Assembly (NCBI RefSeq): GCF_009602465.1
Contig: NZ_WBKP01000039.1
Location: forward strand, 1 to 36,058
Direction: 5' to 3'
Source of the DNA: Cumulibacter manganitolerans
GTDB taxonomy: Bacteria; Actinomycetota; Actinomycetes; Mycobacteriales; Antricoccaceae
Length of the DNA: 36,058 nt
The notes under the pieces were generated by a model that saw nothing but the letters and a program-made list of their open reading frames with translations, did no database searches and was not told where the DNA came from. This document shows positions 1 to 6,315 of this stretch, piece after piece (positions within the stretch are counted from its first letter, which is position 1; every line of letters starts with the position of its first letter). The translations under genes were made by a program, and so were the position numbers.

Positions 1-132
1 CAGCACGCCGGGCCGCCGCCCCAGCACGCCAGGCCGCCGGCCGGGCGCGGCGGGGGCGATCGCCTCGAACCGCCCGGTCGCCCGCGCGCGCGGCCACCAC
101 GCCTCCCAGAACCGATCAGCACCGTCGTCCAC
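1..132 (-). CDS. Partial unknown protein, N-terminal 44 residues
   Basis: A reverse-strand reading frame opens with GTG at 132 and runs off the left edge without a stop. The visible peptide starts MDDGADRFWEAWWPRARATG and ends with two copies of GRRPGVL, encoded by a short imperfect direct repeat at about 1-44. I do not recognise the family. Support for a real gene is the hexamer TACCAT (plus-strand 140-145) 7 nt before the GTG, the same leaderless layout as many other starts here, plus G/C-rich third positions. It would be divergent from the histidine phosphatase at 183. The repeated arginine/glycine segment could be a linker or an artefact of GC-rich slippage. The family and even the reality of the gene remain uncertain because the rest is outside the window. 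Confidence 0.45.
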   Translation of the reverse strand, partial: MDDGADRFWEAWWPRARATGRFEAIAPAAPGRRPGVLGRRPGVL

Positions 133-139
133 AGCAGCG

Positions 140-174
140 ATGGTAGGCGAGCCGCCGCCGGCGTTCAGTACGCT
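140..174. promoter_or_regulatory. Divergent -10 elements for the left-edge gene and the phosphatase
   Basis: Reverse strand: TACCAT (plus-strand 140-145), 7 nt before the GTG at 132. Forward strand: TACGCT at 169-174, 8 nt before the ATG at 183. Both fit the actinobacterial TAnnnT -10 consensus placed so that transcription would begin at or next to the start codon. Neither start has a clear Shine-Dalgarno sequence. No clear -35 boxes were found. Confidence 0.45.
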
Positions 175-182
175 GCACCCCC

Positions 183-797
183 ATGAGCACCCCCGCCCCG
201 CAGCCGGCACCGGTCCCCGACGAGATCGGCTCGTTGCTCGTCGTCCGGCACGGCCAGACCGAGTGGTCGCGCAGCGGCCAGCACACCAGCTACACCGACC
301 TCCCGCTGCTGCCCGAGGGCGAGCGGCAGGCGCGTCGCCTCGGCCCGCTCCTCGAGGCGTTCGGACCGGTACGCGTGCTGTCGAGCCCCCGGACCCGCGC
401 GCGACGGACCGCGGAGCTGGCCGGCTTCACCCGCTACGAGGTCGACGACGACCTCGTCGAGTGGAACTACGGCCGGTACGAGGGCCGCACCCGCCGCGAC
501 GTGCAGGTCGAGCGCCCGGACTGGACGATCTGGACCGGCACCCCGGACGGCGGTGAGCTCATCACGGACGTCGCGGCGCGCGCCGGGCACGTCATCGAGA
601 AGGTGCTGCCGGACCTGCACGACCGGCGCTGCGTCGCGGTGTTCTCCCACGGGCACTTCTCGCGGGTGCTGCTGGCTACCTGGCTGGGGCTGGCCCCGGC
701 CGACGGCCGGATGTTCTCCCTCGACGCCGGCTCCTTCGGCGTGCTCACCGAGGACCGCGGCCAGCGCGTGCTGCGACGGTGGAACCAACCCACCTGA
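183..797 (+). CDS. Histidine phosphatase family protein (phosphoglycerate-mutase-like)
   Basis: 204 residues of the histidine phosphatase superfamily, which transfers phosphate from a substrate to an active-site histidine. The signature RHG lies at residues 22-24 (VVRHGQTEW) with nucleophile H23; the second active-site histidine is in FSHGHFS near H156, and E93 in VEWNYGRYEG is the likely general acid. Length and motif order are typical of the small actinobacterial acid-phosphatase/phosphoglycerate-mutase-like group. Substrate cannot be read from sequence: phosphosugars, phosphoglycerates or a nucleotide precursor are all possible. The start is the ATG at 183, which follows TACGCT by 8 nt. 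The stop is 23 bp before psd, which has its own -10, so the two need not be one operon. Confidence 0.85.
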   Translation: MSTPAPQPAPVPDEIGSLLVVRHGQTEWSRSGQHTSYTDLPLLPEGERQARRLGPLLEAFGPVRVLSSPRTRARRTAELAGFTRYEVDDDLVEWNYGRYEGRTRRDVQVERPDWTIWTGTPDGGELITDVAARAGHVIEKVLPDLHDRRCVAVFSHGHFSRVLLATWLGLAPADGRMFSLDAGSFGVLTEDRGQRVLRRWNQPT

Positions 798-808
798 GCG
801 CACGGCGA

Positions 809-814
809 TAGGGT
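809..814 (+). promoter_or_regulatory. -10 element for psd-pssA
   Basis: TAGGGT lies exactly 6 nt upstream of the GTG start at 821, which would put the transcription start on the start codon (leaderless). The GGAG at 815-818 is too close to the GTG to act as a normal ribosome binding site. Confidence 0.55.
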
Positions 815-820
815 GGAGCG

Positions 821-1492
821 GTGAAGATCGACAAGGACGCCGCACCGTTCACCGCCCTCGCCGCCGCGCCGACCGTGGTCGCCGCGCTCGCCGGGAAGCG
901 GCGGCTGGCCCTCGGCCTCGCGGCGCTGACCGCCGGCGTGACCGCCTTCTTCCGCGACCCGCAGCGGTTCCCCGACCTCGGGCACGAGGTCGACGCGAGC
1001 ATCGTGCTGGCTCCGGCCGACGGCCGCGTGATGCACGCCGGCCCCGGGCAGGCCGGGATCGCCCCCGAGGGCGACTGGAACCAGGTGAGCATCTTCCTGT
1101 CGCTGCTCGACGTGCACATCAACCGCACGCCGTACGGCGGGACCGTGACCAAGGTCGCGCACCGGCCCGGCCGCTTCCTGGCCGCGTTCAAGAACGAGAG
1201 CGCCACCGAGAACGAGTGCACCGAGCTCGTCGTCGAGCGCGACGTGGACGGAGAGCACCGCGTCGTCGTGTTCCGACAGATCGTGGGCCTGCTGGCCCGC
1301 CGGGTGGTCACCCGCGTCGCGCCGGGCGACCGAATCGCCACGGGCCAGCGGATCGGGCTGATGAAGTTCGGCTCCCGCATGGACGTCTTCGTCCCGGCGA
1401 GCGTGCCGCTGTTGGTCAGCGAGGGCGACCGGGTCATCGCCGGCGAGTCCACGCTGGCCCGCTGGCCGCAGAGCGGGAGCGTCGCGCGCTGA
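821..1492 (+). CDS. psd: Phosphatidylserine decarboxylase proenzyme
   Basis: 223 residues. Converts phosphatidylserine to phosphatidylethanolamine at the membrane after self-cleavage into alpha and beta chains. The cleavage motif is FGSRMDVF near the C-terminus: the G184-S185 bond is the expected processing site, with S185 becoming the pyruvoyl group. Upstream blocks APADGRV (64-70), LLDVHINRTPYGG (95-107) and FKNESATEN (123-131) are characteristic of the short actinobacterial form. A hydrophobic stretch at about 28-44 probably gives membrane attachment. The GTG at 821 is the start, preceded by TAGGGT. The stop TGA overlaps the pssA start by one base (TGATG), so translation is coupled to the enzyme that makes its substrate. 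Confidence in function is high. Confidence 0.95.
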   Translation: MKIDKDAAPFTALAAAPTVVAALAGKRRLALGLAALTAGVTAFFRDPQRFPDLGHEVDASIVLAPADGRVMHAGPGQAGIAPEGDWNQVSIFLSLLDVHINRTPYGGTVTKVAHRPGRFLAAFKNESATENECTELVVERDVDGEHRVVVFRQIVGLLARRVVTRVAPGDRIATGQRIGLMKFGSRMDVFVPASVPLLVSEGDRVIAGESTLARWPQSGSVAR

Positions 1493-2487
1493 TGGTCCAC
1501 CGCCAGCCACCTGAACCGGGCACCGGCCGGGTCCGGGGAGCCCTCCAGCGCGGACGCCGCGGGTTCCGCCTCATCTCGCAGACCGGCGCCCGGGTCGTCG
1601 CGCCATCCCGGCTGCACGGGGGCGCCCGGTGGCGCGCCATGCTGCCGAGCCTGTTCACCCTCGCGAACATCCTGTGCGGCTTCGGCTCGGTGCTGCTGTC
1701 GTTCCAGGGCCGCTACCACTTCGCGGCGGTGCTGATCGGCGTCGCGGTCGCCCTGGACATCTCCGACGGAGCCGTGGCCCGCGCGGTCGGCGCGATCACC
1801 CCGTTCGGTCTGCAGTTCGACTCGCTGGCCGACCTCATCTCCTTCGGCCTCGGCCCCGCGGTGTTGCTGCACACGTGGGGCTTCGGCGCCTCAGGCCCGC
1901 TCGCGTGGGTGCTGCCGATGTTCTGGCTCGCCTGCGCAGCGTTCCGGCTCGCGCGGTTCAACGTCACCATCGACCCCCTGGCCGACAAGCGCTACTTCAT
2001 CGGGCTGGCCAGCCCCGGCGCCGCGGGCGTCGTCCTGGCCTCGGTCTTCCTGTTCGAGCCGCCGTTCGACGGCTGGTCGATCCTCATCCCGATCCTCTCC
2101 GGCGGGATCGCGGCCGCGCTGATGGTCTCGTCGTACCGCTTCATGTCCTTCCGGATGCTGGTCTCGCCGAAGGGAAACGGCGTCTACGTGTCGATCGGCG
2201 CGCTGGTGCTGCTGGCGGTCGGCTTCGCGACCGTGCCGGCCGTGACCGGCGCCATCGTGGCCTACGGCTACGTGCTCGTCTGCCCGCTGGGCTGGATCAC
2301 CGCCCCCGTCCGCCGCAGGCTGCTCGGGCCGGGTGCCGTCGCGCCGCCGCGCTACAAGCTGCCGTCGGTGCTGTTCCCGGAGGAGCCCGACGAGGTGGAC
2401 CCCGACGAGTACGAGGACGACGAGGAGGCGCAGTCGGCCGAGCTGTTCGGCGACCACCCCAACGCGCCTCACACGTCGCGGCCGTAG
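1492..2487 (+). CDS. pssA: CDP-diacylglycerol-serine O-phosphatidyltransferase
   Basis: 331 residues. Joins CDP-diacylglycerol and L-serine to give phosphatidylserine and CMP. The CDP-alcohol phosphotransferase signature D-x2-D-G-x2-A-R-x8-G-x3-D-x3-D is complete: D89, D92 and G93, then A97-R98, D110 and D114. About six to eight hydrophobic helices follow from residue 50 to about 270. The roughly 50-residue basic N-terminus ahead of MLPSLFTLANIL is longer than in many relatives; an internal ATG at 1639 could be a second start, but the TGATG overlap with psd favours 1492. The C-terminus is a soluble, strongly acidic tail (EEPDEVDPDEYEDDEE). Its last 19 bases overlap the convergent membrane-protein gene. 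The substrate is assigned from the psd neighbour; the motif alone would also fit phosphatidylinositol or phosphatidylglycerophosphate synthases. Confidence 0.93.
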   Translation: MVHRQPPEPGTGRVRGALQRGRRGFRLISQTGARVVAPSRLHGGARWRAMLPSLFTLANILCGFGSVLLSFQGRYHFAAVLIGVAVALDISDGAVARAVGAITPFGLQFDSLADLISFGLGPAVLLHTWGFGASGPLAWVLPMFWLACAAFRLARFNVTIDPLADKRYFIGLASPGAAGVVLASVFLFEPPFDGWSILIPILSGGIAAALMVSSYRFMSFRMLVSPKGNGVYVSIGALVLLAVGFATVPAVTGAIVAYGYVLVCPLGWITAPVRRRLLGPGAVAPPRYKLPSVLFPEEPDEVDPDEYEDDEEAQSAELFGDHPNAPHTSRP

Positions 2488-2921
2488 CCCTCCCGCACCG
2501 GCCGCGAGAACAGCAGCACCAGCAGCGCGATGGCGACCACGAGCACCGGCAGGCCCACGGCCACGTTGCCGAGGGTGAACGCGAGCGACCAGCCCACCGG
2601 CACCAGGATCAGCTGCAGGACGATCGTCGGTACCCGCGGCCACACCTCGACCTTCCACAGGGCGACCGACATCCGCACGAGCAGCAAGCCGCCCAGCGCC
2701 ACGAACACCGCGCCCATCAGCGAGGCGGTCTCGTCGGTCGGCTTTCCCGCGAGCGAGAGGTATCCCCAGGCGACGGCGTAGCCCAGCGCGACCAGCCCCT
2801 CGGCGAGCACCAGGACCGCGGCCAGCATGAGCTGCGTGCTGCGGTGGGTGCCCGCCGCGTAGGTGTACGGACGCGGGGTCTGGTTCGTCTCATTAGGGCG
2901 ATCTGCGGGGTCTGTCGGCAC
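2469..2921 (-). CDS. Four-helix integral membrane protein, unknown function
   Basis: 150 residues from the GTG at 2921, chosen because TACCCT sits 7 nt upstream; an in-frame GTG at 2939 lies upstream of that hexamer and would add six residues. After a polar, proline-rich N-terminus of about 25 residues there are four hydrophobic segments, beginning near STQLMLAAVLVLAEGLVAL and ending in LPVLVVAIALLVLLF. The protein ends in a short basic tail (SRPVREGYGRDV). The pattern is that of the small integral membrane proteins found in many actinomycetes. No catalytic motif is visible and I assign no function. It is divergent from the lipid kinase and its 3' end overlaps pssA by 19 bp on the opposite strand, so its mRNA end is antisense to that of pssA. 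Confidence 0.75.
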   Translation of the reverse strand: MPTDPADRPNETNQTPRPYTYAAGTHRSTQLMLAAVLVLAEGLVALGYAVAWGYLSLAGKPTDETASLMGAVFVALGGLLLVRMSVALWKVEVWPRVPTIVLQLILVPVGWSLAFTLGNVAVGLPVLVVAIALLVLLFSRPVREGYGRDV

Positions 2922-2928
2922 GGGAGCA

Positions 2929-2948
2929 AGGGTACCCACCGCTAGGCT
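2929..2948. promoter_or_regulatory. Tightly packed divergent -10 elements
   Basis: Reverse TACCCT (plus-strand 2929-2934) serves the membrane protein (GTG 2921, spacing 7). Forward TAGGCT (2943-2948) serves the lipid kinase (ATG 2957, spacing 8). The two hexamers are 8 bp apart, so their -35 regions fall inside the opposite transcription unit and the promoters probably compete for polymerase. Neither start has a Shine-Dalgarno sequence. Confidence 0.5.
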
Positions 2949-2956
2949 TGGGCCCC

Positions 2957-3880
2957 ATGCGCGCTCTCCTCGTCACCAACCCCAAGGCGACCGCGACGAC
3001 CCCGCGCGTGCGCGACGTGATCATCGGCGCGCTGTCCGCGCGGGCGCAGGTGGAGGTGGCGCACACCGACCATCGCGGCCACGCGATCGAGCTCGGCACC
3101 CGCGCCGCGACGCACGGCTACGACCTGGTCATCGCGCTCGGTGGTGACGGGACGGTCAACGAGATCGTCAACGGCCTGCTCGCCGACGGCCCCCGCGACG
3201 GCCTGCCGGCGCTCGCCGCGCTGCCGGGTGGCTCGGCGAACGTCTTTTGCCGCACGCTGGGGCTGTCGAACGACCTGGTCGACGCGACCGGCCAGCTGCT
3301 GGAGGCGCTCGCGTCCGGCAGCGGCCGCACGATCGGGCTAGGCCGGCTCGAGGGGCGCTGGTTCGTCTTCACCGCGGGCGTGGGCTTCGACGCCGCGGTG
3401 GTGCACGGTGTGGAGCTGCGTCGCGGCAACGGCCGCAAGGCGAGCCCGTTCATGTACGCCGGCACCGCCATCCGCGATTTCTACGTCGGCGAGCACCGGC
3501 ACCGCACCCGGATGCAGGTCGCCCTGCCCGGGCGGCCGCCGGTGGAGGACGCGTTCCTCGCGATCGTCACGAACACCACGCCGTGGACCTATTACAAGGA
3601 CACCGCCGTGCAGCTGACCCCCGAGGCGTCCTACGAGACGGGGCTGGATCTGTTCGCGCTGCGCAAGGTCGGCGCGGCGTCGGTGGCCCGGCTGCTATGG
3701 CAGGTGACCCGCAAGAAGCCGCACCCGCACGGGCGGAAGGTCACGATCGAGCACGACCTGCAGGAGCTCGTGATCAGCAGTCCCGACCCGCTTCCGGTGC
3801 AGGTCGACGGTGACTTCGCGGGAGAGCTCGACCGCGTGCGCATCCAGAGCGTGCCGCACGCGCTACGCGTCATCTGCTGA
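2957..3880 (+). CDS. Diacylglycerol kinase family lipid kinase
   Basis: 307 residues. The DAGK catalytic domain is recognised by LVTNPKA at the N-terminus, the nucleotide-binding GGDGTVNEIVNG (62-73) and LPGGSANVFCRTLG (89-102), which is the PGGSxN glycine loop followed by the FART-like motif. The C-terminal half is the beta-sandwich with VQVDGDFAGE near the end, as in YegS/BmrU-type kinases. It is expected to phosphorylate diacylglycerol or a related lipid alcohol at the membrane surface, fitting the neighbouring phospholipid genes psd-pssA. The ATG at 2957 is chosen over an in-frame TTG at 2948 because the TTG lies within the region covered by the -10 element. The exact lipid substrate is not readable. 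Confidence 0.88.
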   Translation: MRALLVTNPKATATTPRVRDVIIGALSARAQVEVAHTDHRGHAIELGTRAATHGYDLVIALGGDGTVNEIVNGLLADGPRDGLPALAALPGGSANVFCRTLGLSNDLVDATGQLLEALASGSGRTIGLGRLEGRWFVFTAGVGFDAAVVHGVELRRGNGRKASPFMYAGTAIRDFYVGEHRHRTRMQVALPGRPPVEDAFLAIVTNTTPWTYYKDTAVQLTPEASYETGLDLFALRKVGAASVARLLWQVTRKKPHPHGRKVTIEHDLQELVISSPDPLPVQVDGDFAGELDRVRIQSVPHALRVIC

Positions 3881-3906
3881 GCGGGCAGACGTCGCCGGGG
3901 CGCATT

Positions 3907-3923
3907 GTTTAGCGGTGATAAAC
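3907..3923. repeat. Short inverted repeat in the whiB1 upstream region
   Basis: GTTTA and TAAAC flank a 7-base centre inside an unusually AT-rich patch (about 3904-3958) between the lipid kinase and whiB1. It lies about 65 bp upstream of the candidate whiB1 -35 box, so it could be an activator or repressor site, but nothing identifies the protein. Confidence 0.3.
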
Positions 3924-3988
3924 GTGTCAAGCGTGACCCGCAAGGTTTTATCTCACAGCGCCACACCCCCGAAATATGAGCGTAACGA

Positions 3989-4018
3989 CTGGCACATGGC
4001 GCGGCGCCGGGCCAGAAT
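3989..4018 (+). promoter_or_regulatory. Candidate whiB1 promoter
   Basis: CTGGCA (3989-3994) and CAGAAT (4013-4018) are separated by 18 bp and each matches four of six consensus positions for a housekeeping promoter. Transcription would begin near 4025, giving a leader of about 85 nt before the ATG at 4110. The rest of 3881-4109 holds no gene that I can support. Confidence 0.35.
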
Positions 4019-4109
4019 AGTGCGTACGCAATTTGGTTGAGACACCGCCCCCTCCTTTTCCGGCTCGGGGCACGACGGTGCACTCATAGCCGCAGCACAA
4101 GGAGTGAAT

Positions 4110-4358
4110 ATGGATTGGCGTCACCGCGCTATTTGCCGCGACGAGGATCCGGAGCTGTTCTTTCCGATCGGAAACACCGGGCCGGCACTGAGGCAGATAG
4201 AGGACGCCAAGAGCGTGTGCCGCCGTTGCCCCGTCACCGAGCAGTGCCTGTCGTGGGCGCTGACCTCCGGCCAGGATTCCGGGGTGTGGGGCGGCCTCAG
4301 CGAGGACGAGCGCCGGGCCCTCAAGCGCCGCCAGGCCCGCACCGCCCGATCGGCGTAG
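4110..4358 (+). CDS. whiB1: WhiB1-type [4Fe-4S] regulatory protein
   Basis: 82 residues, matching the M. tuberculosis WhiB1 / Streptomyces WblE group. Four cluster-binding cysteines lie at 9, 37, 40 and 46, the same spacing as I recall for WhiB1, followed by the turn GVWGG and a basic C-terminal tail (RRALKRRQARTARS). In this family the cluster reacts with nitric oxide and the protein binds the primary sigma factor to regulate transcription. The ATG at 4110 is preferred over the GTG at 4104 because AAGGAG at 4099-4104 sits 5 nt before the ATG and would overlap the GTG. The gene is convergent with pdtaS, with a strong hairpin between them. Highly conserved position next to pdtaS supports the identification. 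Confidence 0.95.
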   Translation: MDWRHRAICRDEDPELFFPIGNTGPALRQIEDAKSVCRRCPVTEQCLSWALTSGQDSGVWGGLSEDERRALKRRQARTARSA

Positions 4359-4380
4359 CGAAGACCCACCAGACCTGCAT

Positions 4381-4416
4381 CGAAGGCTCCGAGACCACCC
4401 GGTCTCGGAGCCTTCG
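4381..4416. terminator. Bidirectional terminator between whiB1 and pdtaS
   Basis: A perfect 16-bp stem (left arm CGAAGGCTCCGAGACC at 4381-4396, right arm 4401-4416) closes a 4-base loop. It lies 22 bp after the whiB1 stop and 5 bp from the pdtaS stop, placed to serve both convergent genes. There is no long T-tract, as is common in actinomycetes. Confidence 0.85.
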
Positions 4417-4421
4417 TCGTC

Positions 4422-5846
4422 TCACCGGCGGGTCAGCGGCACCTCCAGGACGGCGATCGTGCCGCGGCCGGCGCCGGCGCTGCTGACGCTGATGGTGCCC
4501 TCAAGCTCACTCTCCACCAGGGTCTGCACGATCTGCAGGCCGAGCCGGTCGGACGCGCGCAGGTCGAAGCCGTCCGGCAGGCCGCTGCCGTCGTCGGTGA
4601 TGCGCACCTGCAGCGTTCCCGGGCGGCGGTGCGCCTCGACGGTCACGGTCCCCTGCTCGTGCGGCGCGAACGCGTGCTCGACGGCGTTCTGCAGGATCTC
4701 CACGACCACCAGCACCAGGGGCGTCGCCACGTCGGCGGGCAGCACCCCGAAGTTGTCCACCCGCACGATCTGCACCGTGGACTCGGGCGCGGCGACCTCG
4801 GCCACCATGGGGATCAGCCGGTCCACGATGCCGTCGAAGTCGACCCGCTCGTCCAGCGACATCGACAGCGTCTCGTGCACCAGCGCGATGGAGCTGACCC
4901 GGCGCACGGACTCCGTCAGCGCCGAGCGCACGGCCGGGACGTCGACTCGGCGGGCCTGCAGCCGCAGCAGCGCGGCGACGGTCTGCAGGTTGTTCTTGAC
5001 CCGGTGATGGATCTCGCGGATCGTCGCGTCCTTGCTCAGCAGCTGGCGGTCGCGGCGGCGGACGTCGGTCACGTCGCGCAGCAGGATCAGCGCACCGGCG
5101 TCCCCATGCCGGTGCTCCAGCGGCAGCGCGCGGAACAGCACCGTGCCGCCGCCGGCGTCGACCTCCAGCCGCAGCGGGCTGCGACCCTCGAGCGCGCTGG
5201 TCATCCGGGCGACGAGGTCGTCGGCATGGAACCGGTCGTGCACGACGCTGCGCGTCACCTGCGCGAGATCGACGTCCGCCAGGTCGTTGTTCCAGCCCAT
5301 CCGGCGGTACGCCGAGATCGCGTTGGGGCTGGCGTAGCGCACCCGCCCGTCCTCGTGCATCAGCACCAGGCCGTCGCCGGCCCGGGGCCCGGTGATCATC
5401 TCGGTGGCCGCCTCGCTCGGCGGGAAGGTGGCGTGCTCGACCATCCCCAGCAGCGACGTGGCCGCCTCGGTGTAGGCGATCTCCAGGGCGGACGGCGCGG
5501 CCGGGATGGGCAGCTGGCGGCGGCGGGTGATGACCGCGATCACCGGTCCGTCGGGCGTGCGGCGCACCCGGAACCGGTCCGGGGAGTCCGGGTCGTCCAG
5601 AGTGGCGCTGTAGTCGGCGTCCGCGCCGGCCTCGATCAGGTCGCGCTGGTACGCGGTGGGGCCGGTGGTCGGACGCACCTGCGCTACGCACAGGAACTTG
5701 CCCTGCTTGGTGCGCACCCACAGCAGCAGGTCGGCGAACGAGAGGTCGGCCAGCAGCTGCCACTCGCCGACCAGTGCCTGCAGATGCTCCGCGTCCTCCT
5801 GGCCGAGCGAGGTGTGCGTGGCGAGCAGGACGTCGAGCGCGGACAT
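4422..5846 (-). CDS. pdtaS: PdtaS-type sensor histidine kinase
   Basis: 474 residues, no membrane segments, so probably cytosolic. Domains in order: an N-terminal GAF-like sensor (about 1-140), a PAS domain (about 150-262, with LVLMHEDGRVRYASPNAIS), the HisKA_2 phosphoacceptor helix with IREIHHRVKNNLQ (histidines 280-281) and a HATPase domain with EILQNAVEHAF (383-393, N box) and ITDDGSGLP (416-424, G box). This matches PdtaS, which in mycobacteria phosphorylates the RNA-binding ANTAR regulator PdtaR; no pdtaR gene is present in the window, as expected for an unlinked partner. The gene lies 3 bp after the biotinyl protein gene and is probably co-transcribed with it. The stimulus cannot be inferred from sequence. 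Confidence 0.92.
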   Translation of the reverse strand: MSALDVLLATHTSLGQEDAEHLQALVGEWQLLADLSFADLLLWVRTKQGKFLCVAQVRPTTGPTAYQRDLIEAGADADYSATLDDPDSPDRFRVRRTPDGPVIAVITRRRQLPIPAAPSALEIAYTEAATSLLGMVEHATFPPSEAATEMITGPRAGDGLVLMHEDGRVRYASPNAISAYRRMGWNNDLADVDLAQVTRSVVHDRFHADDLVARMTSALEGRSPLRLEVDAGGGTVLFRALPLEHRHGDAGALILLRDVTDVRRRDRQLLSKDATIREIHHRVKNNLQTVAALLRLQARRVDVPAVRSALTESVRRVSSIALVHETLSMSLDERVDFDGIVDRLIPMVAEVAAPESTVQIVRVDNFGVLPADVATPLVLVVVEILQNAVEHAFAPHEQGTVTVEAHRRPGTLQVRITDDGSGLPDGFDLRASDRLGLQIVQTLVESELEGTISVSSAGAGRGTIAVLEVPLTRR

Positions 5847-5849
5847 CGG

Positions 5850-6065
5850 CTACTCGATGGTGGCGATCAGGTCGCCTCCCTGGATCACGTCGCCCTCGGC
5901 GACGGACACCTCGCGCACCGTGCCGGAGACCTCGGCGATCACCGGGATCTCCATCTTCATCGACTCGAGGGTCACGAGCTCGTCGCCTTCGGTGACCGAG
6001 TCACCCGGGGCCACCAGAACCTTGAACACACTGGCAACCATCTCTGCACGGACCTCTTCGGTCAT
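5850..6065 (-). CDS. Small biotinyl/lipoyl carrier protein (TB7.3-like)
   Basis: 71 residues forming one biotinyl domain. The attachment motif ESMKMEIP places the modified lysine at K37 in the usual hairpin turn, and the second half ends with GDVIQGGDLIATIE. It closely resembles mycobacterial TB7.3 (Rv3221c), a free-standing biotinylated protein encoded beside pdtaS. An in-frame upstream start would add 12 residues, but the ATG at 6065 is preferred because GAGGAAG lies just upstream and the resulting length equals the family's. The acyl-CoA carboxylase it serves, if any, is not encoded nearby; pyruvate carboxylase at 21064-24492 has its own carrier domain. It is the first gene of a two-gene unit with pdtaS. 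Confidence 0.9.
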   Translation of the reverse strand: MTEEVRAEMVASVFKVLVAPGDSVTEGDELVTLESMKMEIPVIAEVSGTVREVSVAEGDVIQGGDLIATIE

Positions 6066-6101
6066 CAACTTCCTCACTTCGTGTTCGACTCGACACCTCA
6101 C

Positions 6102-6130
6102 ACTCTACCCAGGGCCGTGATGTGCGAGAA
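6102..6130 (-). promoter_or_regulatory. Candidate promoter of the biotinyl protein-pdtaS unit
   Basis: Reading on the reverse strand, TTCTCG (plus-strand 6125-6130) and TAGAGT (6102-6107) are 17 bp apart. Transcription would begin near 6095, giving a leader of about 30 nt that contains the GAGGAAG ribosome binding site of the ATG at 6065. The promoter lies back to back with the bL37 gene at 6160. Confidence 0.45.
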
Positions 6131-6159
6131 TTGCTCGTCCTGCAACGATCGGAGTACAC

Positions 6160-6234
6160 ATGAGCAAGCGAGGCCGCAAGCGTCGCAGCCGCAAGAAGAA
6201 CGGCGCGAACCACGGCAAGCGCCCCAACGCGTAG
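6160..6234 (+). CDS. 50S ribosomal protein bL37
   Basis: A 24-residue, extremely basic peptide that begins MSKRGRKRRSRKKNG and ends HGKRPNA. It matches the actinobacteria-specific ribosomal protein bL37 (also annotated as an AURKAIP1/COX24-domain protein), first seen in mycobacterial 50S structures. Twelve of 24 residues are lysine or arginine. GGAG at 6151-6154 lies 5 nt before the ATG, a proper ribosome binding site, and a strong terminator follows 31 bp after the stop, so this is a complete single-gene unit. Its size makes it easily missed by gene finders. It is divergent from the biotinyl protein gene. Confidence is high because nearly every residue fits my memory of the family. Confidence 0.93.
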   Translation: MSKRGRKRRSRKKNGANHGKRPNA

Positions 6235-6265
6235 CCACCGCGCGGCACGTGCCGCGAGATACGTA

Positions 6266-6295
6266 AGAGCCCGAGACCAGCGAGTCTCGGGCTCT
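6266..6295. terminator. Terminator after the bL37 gene
   Basis: A perfect 12-bp stem (AGAGCCCGAGAC at 6266-6277, pairing with 6284-6295) closes a 6-base loop, with no T-tract after it. Its core CCGAGAC is shared with the whiB1-pdtaS terminator. It ends 8 bp before the -10 of the following MOSC gene, insulating that gene from bL37. Confidence 0.8.
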
Positions 6296-6303
6296 TCGCG
6301 TTC

Positions 6304-6309
6304 TAGGGT
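6304..6309 (+). promoter_or_regulatory. -10 element of the MOSC gene
   Basis: TAGGGT followed by 6 nt and the ATG at 6316, the leaderless layout. No Shine-Dalgarno sequence precedes the ATG. Confidence 0.55.
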
Positions 6310-6315
6310 CGAGGC

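Noticed and set aside
553-1491. Long open frame continuous with pssA upstream of 1492
   Set aside because: It overlaps the histidine phosphatase and psd in another frame and encodes Arg/Pro/Ala-rich sequence typical of GC-rich shadow frames. The true pssA starts at the TGATG junction.
3940-3960. cAMP receptor protein site upstream of whiB1
   Set aside because: Only one half-site (TCACA at about 3953-3957) is present; no TGTGA partner is found at the required spacing.
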